13,515 nucleotides of DNA from Candidatus Cloacimonadota bacterium (lineage in GTDB: Bacteria > Cloacimonadota > Cloacimonadia > Cloacimonadales > TCS61). A program made the position numbers and the translations under genes. Positions 7,251 through 12,687 of the stretch are shown piece after piece. The first letter of the stretch is position 1. Every line of letters starts with the position of its first letter. Below the pieces are notes generated by a model. It was not told the origin of the DNA. It did not search any database and was given only the letters and a program-made list of their open reading frames with translations. The DNA is taken from contig JAFGMF010000196.1 in the NCBI GenBank assembly GCA_016927675.1, positions 1-13,515 on the forward strand. Reading direction: 5' to 3'.

Positions 7251-7835
7251 TTAGTAGTTTTCGATCCAGACTTCGAAGTGATCCCTGGGGTGATCACATA
7301 CAGGGCAGATTTCCGGTGCTTCTATTGATTCAACAATATGCCCGCAATTTCTGCACTTCCAGAATACTTTTCCGTCTTTTTTGAAAACAGTATGATTTTT
7401 CACGTTATCTCTAAGTTTTCGGTATCTGTTCTCATGCCTTTTCTCAACCAGCGCGACCATTCTGAAGGTTTTTGCAATTTCGCTGTAACCTTCTTCTTCG
7501 GCAACTTGAGCAAAACCGGGATATAGATCAGTCCATTCTTCATTTTCACCATTTGCGGCATATTCAAGATTCTTGATTGTATCAGCAAAACCGACCGGAT
7601 AAGCCGCATTGATCTCGATCATGTTTTCATTCATTCCATTTTTGAGCAGCTGTTTATAAAACAGTTTAGCATGTTCTTTCTCATTTTCGGCAGTCTCCAG
7701 AAAAATCTCCTCAATCTGCCTGAAACCCTCTTTCCTGGCAACAGAAGCATAATATGTATAGCGCATTCTTGCCTGAGATTCACCCGCAAAAGACTTCATT
7801 AAGTTTTCTGCTGTACGTGACTCCTTAAATTCCAT
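7251..7835 (-). CDS. rbr: Rubrerythrin
   Basis: Rubrerythrin reduces hydrogen peroxide to water in the cytoplasm of anaerobes, taking electrons from rubredoxin or an NAD(P)H oxidoreductase. The 194-residue protein has the classical two-domain form. The N-terminal diiron domain shows FAGESQARMRYTYYA (E19), E52-x-x-H55 and E131-x-x-H134. The C-terminal rubredoxin domain has C161-x-x-C164 and C177-P-x-C180. The ATG is preceded by GGAGG. The 70-base gap upstream contains TTGACT (7890-7885 on the minus strand) followed by an A/T-rich stretch, but no good -10 at ideal spacing, so an extra promoter is only possible. Rubredoxin follows directly. Confidence 0.97.
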   Translation of the reverse strand: MEFKESRTAENLMKSFAGESQARMRYTYYASVARKEGFRQIEEIFLETAENEKEHAKLFYKQLLKNGMNENMIEINAAYPVGFADTIKNLEYAANGENEEWTDLYPGFAQVAEEEGYSEIAKTFRMVALVEKRHENRYRKLRDNVKNHTVFKKDGKVFWKCRNCGHIVESIEAPEICPVCDHPRDHFEVWIENY

Positions 7836-7905
7836 AGTTTTTCCTCCATTCTCCGTTATTTTAAAAATTCATTTTCCTGTTCTCAGTCAATCTTTATTTC
7901 TCTGT

Positions 7906-8088
7906 TCAGCTAACCGGCTCCCAATAGCAACGTTTTGGTGAGCTGATCATTGCTTCAGTTTTAAGGATTTTCATTGCTTTATCGACATCTTTTTGAGCAA
8001 TCCCGGTAAGATCAGCTATTTCACCAGCCTTCAATGGCTTACCTGCTTCTTTCATCGCCTGCAATATTTTTGCTATCTGCTCATCCAC
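7906..8088 (-). CDS. Small winged-helix DNA-binding-like protein
   Basis: This 60-residue protein is one compact helix-turn-helix unit. A first helix (DEQIAKILQAMKEAG) leads to KPLKAGEIADLTG, a recognition-like helix AQKDVDKAMKILKTE, and a short beta-wing MISSPKRCYWEP. This resembles MarR/ArsR-like winged-helix mini-proteins found in anaerobes; I cannot name a specific family. The start is GTG at 8088-8086; an ATG four bases in (8084) is out of frame and stops at once. Its GGAG site (8098-8095) overlaps the dfx stop codon, so the gene is translationally linked to dfx. It may be an accessory regulator of the oxygen-defence genes. The single cysteine next to the wing could be redox active, which is a guess. 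Confidence 0.8.
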   Translation of the reverse strand: MDEQIAKILQAMKEAGKPLKAGEIADLTGIAQKDVDKAMKILKTEAMISSPKRCYWEPVS

Positions 8089-8097
8089 AAGTAACTC

Positions 8098-8478
8098 CTA
8101 ACTTTTCCACAATCCGTGAATATTGCACCATTCTCTGGCCATTTTTATTTCACTCTTCTTTACCGGGAATTCTGCCTGAGGTAAATCTCCTGGTTTCAAC
8201 TCTGCCCGGTAAACTTTATCAGCCGTTAAAACTTCGATAAATTTTATGAAATGTTTTTCCAGCATTGGATGTTCCTGATTCTGTCCAACCTTGACAAGTA
8301 CTCCTGAAGCAATTTCTTCAATGTAAGGTACATGTTTTTCCGTAGTCGAATCTTCAGTTTTGGGATCCAGAAGTTCCATCTCCTCTCCGCAGCAGACCAG
8401 AGCCGGCTGTCCTTCATTCAATATTTCCACAACATTACCACAAATCGAGCAATAATAGATATCCCTTAACTTAACCAT
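8098..8478 (-). CDS. dfx: Desulfoferrodoxin (superoxide reductase, two iron centres)
   Basis: This enzyme reduces superoxide to hydrogen peroxide without making oxygen, using electrons usually supplied by rubredoxin. The 126-residue protein has the N-terminal desulforedoxin centre with C10, C13, C29 and C30. The catalytic centre has H49, H70, H76, C118 and H121, with the E47-K48-H49 triad seen in active superoxide reductases. I chose the ATG at 8478. An upstream in-frame ATG at 8496 would place the AAAAGGAGG ribosome binding site inside the coding region and add six residues not expected in the family. The winged-helix gene follows nine bases later. A possible promoter lies in the 99-base gap upstream. 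Confidence 0.96.
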   Translation of the reverse strand: MVKLRDIYYCSICGNVVEILNEGQPALVCCGEEMELLDPKTEDSTTEKHVPYIEEIASGVLVKVGQNQEHPMLEKHFIKFIEVLTADKVYRAELKPGDLPQAEFPVKKSEIKMAREWCNIHGLWKS

Positions 8479-8482
8479 GATT

Positions 8483-8488
8483 CCTCCT
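8483..8488 (-). promoter_or_regulatory. Ribosome binding site that decides the dfx start
   Basis: AGGAGG on the minus strand lies four bases ahead of the ATG at 8478. It falls between two in-frame ATG codons (8496 and 8478) and can serve only the second, which gives the normal 126-residue desulfoferrodoxin. Confidence 0.8.
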
Positions 8489-8511
8489 TTTCTCAATCTT
8501 CTTTGATTAAA

Positions 8512-8540
8512 ATTTAACTTTCAAATTTCTTTTTGTCCAA
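8512..8540 (-). promoter_or_regulatory. Candidate promoter ahead of dfx
   Basis: On the minus strand, TTGGAC (8540-8535) is followed after 17 bases by TTAAAT (8517-8512), close to a sigma-70 type -35/-10 pair. It lies in the longest gap of the defence island (8479-8577) and 34 bases before the dfx start, so dfx and the genes after it could be expressed independently of perR-mutM. The region is A/T-rich, so chance is possible. No PerR-box-like palindrome is visible here. Confidence 0.35.
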
Positions 8541-8577
8541 ATCAGCAGCCTTCAACAGAGACGGTCCGGAAAATTGA

Positions 8578-9090
8578 TCATTCGGTTTTAGCCGGCGGAG
8601 TAAAGGTTCGTGCACCCAATTCCCTGTCCAGCATTAATAAACCCTGTCCTTTGCCGTCGATCAGTTTCAGCTGATTGATAATATTATCCATAGTACTTTC
8701 TTCTTCGACTTGTTCATCAACATACCAGTTTAAAAAACTTCTGGCAGCGTGATCTTTCTCTGCTATGGCAATATCCATCAGTTCGTTGATCGATTGTGTT
8801 ATGAACTGTTCATGCTTGTAGGAAAGTTCGAATATTTCCAGCGGAGATTTAAAATCAACCTGCGGTTGTTCTATCTTTTTCAGCAATACTCTTCCGCCTC
8901 TTTCGTTCAGATATTCATAAAATTTCATGGCATGAAATCGCTCCTCCTGAACCTGAACCTTGAAAAAACCGGCAAATCCAGCCAGCCCGATTGAATCAAG
9001 ATAAGCTGCCATTGACAGATAAAGATACTCGGAAAATAGTTCCTTGTTTATCTGTTCATTGAACGCTTCCTGTAATTTACCTGATATCAT
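8578..9090 (-). CDS. ftn: Ferritin (non-haem, FtnA type)
   Basis: Bacterial ferritin forms a 24-subunit cage that oxidises ferrous iron and stores it, limiting Fenton chemistry. The 170-residue protein begins with the family-like KLQEAFNEQINKELFSEYLYLSMAAY and has ferroxidase ligands E17, E50 and H53. The later helix NWYVDEQVEEES supplies the remaining site. The length matches FtnA-type ferritins (about 165-170), and no haem-binding Met as in bacterioferritin is evident. Its ATG overlaps the flavodiiron stop in an ATGA, with AAGGAGGAG as the binding site inside the preceding gene. Translation is therefore coupled to oxygen reduction. It lies in a PerR-led operon, which fits the iron/peroxide link known for ferritin regulation. 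Confidence 0.95.
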   Translation of the reverse strand: MISGKLQEAFNEQINKELFSEYLYLSMAAYLDSIGLAGFAGFFKVQVQEERFHAMKFYEYLNERGGRVLLKKIEQPQVDFKSPLEIFELSYKHEQFITQSINELMDIAIAEKDHAARSFLNWYVDEQVEEESTMDNIINQLKLIDGKGQGLLMLDRELGARTFTPPAKTE

Positions 9091-10262
9091 ATCTCCTCCT
9101 TGGTTAATTGTTTTACCAGATCATTTCTGATCGCTTTCAATTTGTCCTCATCCGGTACATATTGAGCTTTGATGCTCTCCAGCAGATCAAACCCACATTC
9201 CTTCAAGATAGTATCAACAATCCCGATACTCTGCCCCCCCCAGCCATAGGACCCAAAAGCCAACCCGATTCTGCCCGATGGAGCCAGACCCTTGAGATAT
9301 GTGAGAAATGCCGCAACATTCGGTAGAATGTTGTTGTTCAAAGTCGGAGAACCCACACAGATGTATTTAGAATTTAAAATTTCTGTCATAATATCTGAAA
9401 TATGGTTATGCTGAAGCTGATACATCCCAGTCATGATGCCTTTTTCCTCAAAAACATCCTGAATGGCATAAGCCATTTTCTCTGTGGACTTCCACATTGT
9501 ATCATAGACGATCACAGCTTTATTTTCTACCTGATTTGCAGACCATTTCTGATACTCCGACAGGATCTCCGGGATCCTGTTATGCCAGATCAGACCATGG
9601 CTGGGACAGATATAATCTAAAGGTATTCCGTCCAGCGCTTCAAGAGCTTTGATCACCTGCCTGCTGTAAGGAAGAACGATATTGGCGTAATATTTCTTTG
9701 CCTCTTCCAGGATAATACCCAGCGGTATTTCGCCATCAAACCTTTCCGTAGATGCAATGTGCTGCCCGAAAGCATCATTGGAAAAAAGGATCTTTTCTTC
9801 CGGACAGTAACTGACCATATTATCCGGCCAGTGCACCATCGGGGTCTGAATGAATTGCAATTTTCTTTTCCCCAGGTTCAATACTTCTCCTGTTTTAACA
9901 GGCTGAAATTTCCAATCCCTGCCATAATGTTTGGGCAATCCCTCAATTCCTTTGGGAGAAGCCATGATCACAGCATTGGGACAAAGTTCCATAACGGCAG
10001 GTAATGATCCGGAATGATCCATTTCAATATGATTCTGGATAATATAATCGATCTTACCGGGATCAATCAGCCTTGATATCCTGCGAATCTGTTCCGGTGC
10101 CAGATAATGCTTCACATTATCGATCAACGTTATTTTCTCATCTATGATCAGATAGGAATTATAGGTAGAACCTCGCTGAGTCAGATAGCCATGAAAATTC
10201 CTCAGATCCCAGTCAATCCCGCCAACCCAGTATATACCTTCCTTGATTTTAATCGGTTTCAT
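9087..10262 (-). CDS. fprA: Flavodiiron protein (FprA-type, O2/NO reductase)
   Basis: Flavodiiron proteins reduce oxygen to water, or nitric oxide to nitrous oxide, in the cytoplasm of anaerobes, using electrons from rubredoxin. The 391-residue protein has the N-terminal metallo-beta-lactamase-like domain with diiron ligands H78-x-E80-x-D82-H83, H144, D163 and a histidine in CPSHGLIW. The C-terminal flavodoxin domain (from about 250) has VIVYDTMWKSTEKMA, GSPTLNNN and FGSYGWGGQS for FMN. There is no extra C-terminal rubredoxin, so a separate carrier is needed, and one is encoded about 1.9 kb downstream. I start it at 10262: AGGAGG ends five bases before this ATG, and the longer in-frame option at 10298 would run into mutM. 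The stop overlaps ftn. Confidence 0.95.
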   Translation of the reverse strand: MKPIKIKEGIYWVGGIDWDLRNFHGYLTQRGSTYNSYLIIDEKITLIDNVKHYLAPEQIRRISRLIDPGKIDYIIQNHIEMDHSGSLPAVMELCPNAVIMASPKGIEGLPKHYGRDWKFQPVKTGEVLNLGKRKLQFIQTPMVHWPDNMVSYCPEEKILFSNDAFGQHIASTERFDGEIPLGIILEEAKKYYANIVLPYSRQVIKALEALDGIPLDYICPSHGLIWHNRIPEILSEYQKWSANQVENKAVIVYDTMWKSTEKMAYAIQDVFEEKGIMTGMYQLQHNHISDIMTEILNSKYICVGSPTLNNNILPNVAAFLTYLKGLAPSGRIGLAFGSYGWGGQSIGIVDTILKECGFDLLESIKAQYVPDEDKLKAIRNDLVKQLTKEEI

Positions 10263-10267
10263 AAATT

Positions 10268-10273
10268 CCTCCT
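10268..10273 (-). promoter_or_regulatory. Ribosome binding site that decides the fprA start
   Basis: AGGAGG on the minus strand lies five bases upstream of the ATG at 10262. It is inside the alternative longer frame that begins at 10298, so the shorter start, which matches the normal flavodiiron N-terminus (MKPIKIKEGIYWVG), is preferred. Confidence 0.8.
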
Positions 10274-10276
10274 GAT

Positions 10277-11077
10277 CTATTTTTGACATTTCGGACAATA
10301 AAAACTGGATCTGTTCGCCAGCTTGATTTTTATTATCTCTTCACCGCAACTGCATCTGTCTTTCTGATATACTCGTAAAAAACGCTGAAAACTACCCCGG
10401 GCATCATCACTGTCCCGGAAATCGGATATGGTTGTCCCATTGCAATTGATCGCTTCGGCCAAAACCTGCTTTGTCTGTTCAACAATCCTTCTCAACTGAG
10501 ATATTGTCAGATCAGCAGCTTTTCTATCCGGCCTTACTTGAGCCCGGAAGAGAATTTCGGCTGCATAGATATTACCCAGTCCAGCAATAATATTTTGATT
10601 TAGCAACAGATTTTTTATTGGAGCCTTCCTGTTTCGGGTAATATTTTTCAGATATTCCAGATTAAAATCATCTCCCATCGGCTCCGGGCCTAGCTTCTCA
10701 AGAGCTTTTACGGAATGACCAAGCGGATATAGATCGATCGTACCGAAAGTCCTGACGTCATGAAAGTAGACCCCGCTTCCGTCAGAAAACCGGAACCAGG
10801 CTCTGACATGAGCAAGGCTTTCAGGAAGCTTTTCAGAGTATACTAATTTCCCTGTCATACGCAGATGAATTACGATCAACTGCCCTGCTGATGTTTTCCA
10901 TATTATGAACTTTCCTCTGCGTTCCACCTCGGCAATATTGCCAAAATCACACTCCGGTTCAATTTGATGATAGTTAACAGTATTTTTACGGAATTCTCTG
11001 ATCTCAGTTAATCGCTTCCCGATAATCCGGATCTTTAAACCATGAACAACCGTAGCTACTTCTGGTAATTCGGGCAT
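10277..11077 (-). CDS. mutM: Formamidopyrimidine-DNA glycosylase (MutM/Fpg)
   Basis: MutM removes 8-oxoguanine and ring-opened purines from DNA and cuts the strand by beta/delta elimination. The 266-residue length is typical. The catalytic N-terminus MPELPEV (P2, E3), the conserved lysine K56 in RRGKF, HLRMTGKL, HDVRTFG, GLGNIYAAE and the C-terminal zinc finger are present. The finger reads C242-x-C244 and C261-x-x-C264, one residue shorter in the first pair than the common C-x-x-C. It lies three bases after perR with an AGGGAG site, so it is co-transcribed with the peroxide regulator. Placing DNA repair in this operon fits an oxidative-stress programme. Confidence 0.96.
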   Translation of the reverse strand: MPELPEVATVVHGLKIRIIGKRLTEIREFRKNTVNYHQIEPECDFGNIAEVERRGKFIIWKTSAGQLIVIHLRMTGKLVYSEKLPESLAHVRAWFRFSDGSGVYFHDVRTFGTIDLYPLGHSVKALEKLGPEPMGDDFNLEYLKNITRNRKAPIKNLLLNQNIIAGLGNIYAAEILFRAQVRPDRKAADLTISQLRRIVEQTKQVLAEAINCNGTTISDFRDSDDARGSFQRFLRVYQKDRCSCGEEIIKIKLANRSSFYCPKCQK

Positions 11078-11080
11078 GAG

Positions 11081-11494
11081 CTATTCTCCCTCATCCTGCA
11101 GACAATTATGACAGATTCCTTCCAGATTAATTTGATGACTCAGAACCAGATGTCCTTCGATCGATTTATCTTTAAAACAATCAAAAGGCTCAGCCAGATC
11201 AAATATGCGCTGACATTTCCGGCAGAAGAAATGAACATGCGGTTCAAATTTATAATCATAATGAAGCTCTTGATTTAAACCAGCAAATGAACTGATAATT
11301 CCTTTGCTGACAAATGTTTTTAACGTATTGTAAATAGTAGTTTTCGAAAGTGTCGGAATCTGTGGTGCCAACACTCTGTAAATACTATCGGCAGTTGGAT
11401 GATTATTGTTTTTCACCAGATACTCGAGGATCTTCATCCTGTGATATGATGGTGAAATCCCCTTATTAACCAGAATATCCTTTATTTTATCCAT
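11081..11494 (-). CDS. perR: Peroxide-responsive Fur-family repressor (PerR type)
   Basis: PerR represses peroxide-defence genes when it holds ferrous iron, and it is inactivated when peroxide oxidises a histidine ligand. The 137-residue protein has the Fur-family winged helix (about 10-75, recognition helix in SKTTIYNTLKTF). Regulatory metal ligands align with H32 (in NNHPTADSIY), D80, H86, H88 and D99. Structural zinc cysteines are C91, C94, C128 and C131. Asp at position 99, where Fur usually has Glu, favours PerR over Fur. A perfect palindrome at 11517-11533 lies 22 bases upstream of the ATG, so the gene is probably autoregulated. mutM follows three bases after the stop. PerR rather than Fur is well supported but not proven. 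Confidence 0.9.
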   Translation of the reverse strand: MDKIKDILVNKGISPSYHRMKILEYLVKNNNHPTADSIYRVLAPQIPTLSKTTIYNTLKTFVSKGIISSFAGLNQELHYDYKFEPHVHFFCRKCQRIFDLAEPFDCFKDKSIEGHLVLSHQINLEGICHNCLQDEGE

Positions 11495-11516
11495 ATCCCA
11501 TCCAGACTTTTACATT

Positions 11517-11533
11517 TTTGTAATGATTACAAA
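11517..11533. promoter_or_regulatory. Perfect PerR-box-like operator
   Basis: TTTGTAATGATTACAAA is a perfect 8-1-8 palindrome and closely matches the known PerR box TTATAATNATTATAA (two symmetric differences). It stands just upstream of perR, in the 82-base gap after the acetyltransferase gene, and overlaps or directly follows the candidate promoter. It should bind PerR and control perR, mutM, fprA and ftn. Confidence 0.85.
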
Positions 11534-11558
11534 TTTATAAAAGCTCCAAATATGTCAA
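11530..11558 (-). promoter_or_regulatory. Candidate perR promoter
   Basis: On the minus strand there is TTGACA at 11558-11553, a perfect -35 hexamer. TAAATTTG follows at 11537-11530. That motif fits the TAnnTTTG -7 element known from Bacteroidetes promoters, and the spacing is not ideal for a standard sigma-70 -10 box. The -7-like element runs into the PerR-box palindrome, so bound repressor would block it. The motif assignment is by eye only. Confidence 0.4.
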
Positions 11559-11576
11559 GGATATTCTTGGCTAATT

Positions 11577-12056
11577 TCAGATTTTTTTCCGGAAGAGCAG
11601 ACGATAATCCTCTATTTTATCTCTGGGTTCGACATCGCGGATGGTAAAACCATTAGCAAGCAGGAACTGAATCATCTCAGGAAAGCGATTCCGGCTTTTT
11701 ACTACCAGGTATTCGAAGTTTTTTTCCTTTGCTTTCGATTCCATTGATTCCAGAAGTAAACCTGCTATACCCCTTCGGCGATATTCCGGCAGAACTCCCC
11801 CCAGCCAATAGTAATAAGATCCATCCTTAAATCTGTCATAACCTACCTTAAAACCGACAGTTTTGCCTTTAAGACAGGCCAGATATAACTGTGCCGAGTT
11901 GTCGGATAAACGATAGATCACTTCTTTTCTGGTAAGGTTCTGATTAAATTCCGGAATCCGTTCGAAGATTGATAGAATCAGATCAGGATCTATCTTATCT
12001 GTTATTATGATCTCAATATCTTCTCCAGAAGTTTCTATTTCTGCTGTTCCTCCCAA
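11577..12056 (-). CDS. GNAT-family N-acetyltransferase
   Basis: GNAT enzymes transfer an acetyl group from acetyl-CoA to an amine; the substrate here is unknown. The 159-residue frame has motif A at about 82-105: YYYWLGGVLPEYRRRGIAGLLLESM, with R93-x-x-G96-x-A98 for CoA pyrophosphate binding. KSRNRFPEMIQFLLANGF near 120-137 is the usual GNAT C-terminal motif. The first possible start is TTG at 12056, inside the lipoprotein gene. It has no clear ribosome binding site of its own. A start a little later, near 12017 (ATT after GGAGAAG), would give a more usual GNAT N-terminus, so the start is uncertain. It ends 82 bases before perR. Confidence 0.85.
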   Translation of the reverse strand: MGGTAEIETSGEDIEIIITDKIDPDLILSIFERIPEFNQNLTRKEVIYRLSDNSAQLYLACLKGKTVGFKVGYDRFKDGSYYYWLGGVLPEYRRRGIAGLLLESMESKAKEKNFEYLVVKSRNRFPEMIQFLLANGFTIRDVEPRDKIEDYRLLFRKKI

Positions 12057-12607
12057 GTTTTATATGTTGCCAGTAGAGACAACCCGTTGGAGATATCTTC
12101 TGTTACAATGGTTTTAATATAAACTTCTGTAATGTCATTGTCCCAAATGATGAACGGAAAAACAGTATCTCCTCCCAGATAATTACCATTTGTTTCCTTG
12201 AATGTTTCAGAGAAACCATCCATATAATACATTAATGGAGCACAGTCACAATTCTCTGCCTGATAGAATCCAATACTCTCAAGAGAAGAAAAATTAAATT
12301 TAACTTCCCCGACCAGAACGCCATTTTCCTCAAAAAGTTTTTTTCCGGTCACCTGATAATTAGGATTTTCTTCTTCAAAAGTCTGTCCATTCAGATAATT
12401 ATCGATCAATTCGCCAAAATCTGAGAAAACAACACTTTCTTCCCCTTCTTCTTTTTCTGACATGATATTAACAAATTTCACACTACCCTCTCCCGAACCA
12501 TCGCGGTTTATCTTAAATCTGTACTCCTTGTATTCGGTTGTTAAACAACTGCAGAATAACAGCGGTATAATTACCATCAGCATTAAACCAATTCTTGATT
12601 TACTCAT
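12035..12607 (-). CDS. Putative lipoprotein of unknown function
   Basis: I do not recognise this 190-residue protein. It starts with a lipoprotein signal: a basic MSKSR, a hydrophobic stretch GLMLMVIIPLLF, then C-S-C with the likely acylated Cys21 followed by LTTEYKEY. Later, a beta-rich region begins YRFKINRDGSGEGSVKF, and CDC (around 117-119) gives another cysteine pair. It is probably exported and anchored to a membrane by lipid. An AGGAG site lies ahead of the ATG. Its last 22 bases overlap the first in-frame start of the acetyltransferase gene. The 80-base gap upstream has an 8-base inverted repeat but no clear terminator or promoter. Confidence 0.8.
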   Translation of the reverse strand: MSKSRIGLMLMVIIPLLFCSCLTTEYKEYRFKINRDGSGEGSVKFVNIMSEKEEGEESVVFSDFGELIDNYLNGQTFEEENPNYQVTGKKLFEENGVLVGEVKFNFSSLESIGFYQAENCDCAPLMYYMDGFSETFKETNGNYLGGDTVFPFIIWDNDITEVYIKTIVTEDISNGLSLLATYKTWEEQQK

Positions 12608-12687
12608 TCCAACTCCTTTTTTTATTGATCTTCAGGAAAATCCAATTCTAATATCAAGATACTATATTTTTTCCTGGGTGATTTCAT

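Noticed and set aside
7836..7905. TTGACT upstream of rubrerythrin as a promoter
   Set aside because: No acceptable -10 element stands at 16-18 bases; the best A/T candidates are at 18 (TTTTAA) and 22 (TAAAAT) and are weak.
8034..8240. Plus-strand open frames opposite the dfx/winged-helix genes and similar plus-strand frames throughout
   Set aside because: They lie opposite well-supported minus-strand genes, have no recognisable motifs, and all real genes here run in one direction.
10263..10298. Longer flavodiiron start at 10298 overlapping mutM by 22 bases
   Set aside because: The extra 12 residues do not look like the family N-terminus, and AGGAGG sits right before the ATG at 10262.
12633..12676. 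8-base inverted repeat CAGGAAAA...TTTTCCTG between the sorting-domain gene and the lipoprotein gene
   Set aside because: The loop is about 28 bases, the stem is A/T-rich and no T run follows on the minus strand, so it is not a convincing terminator.
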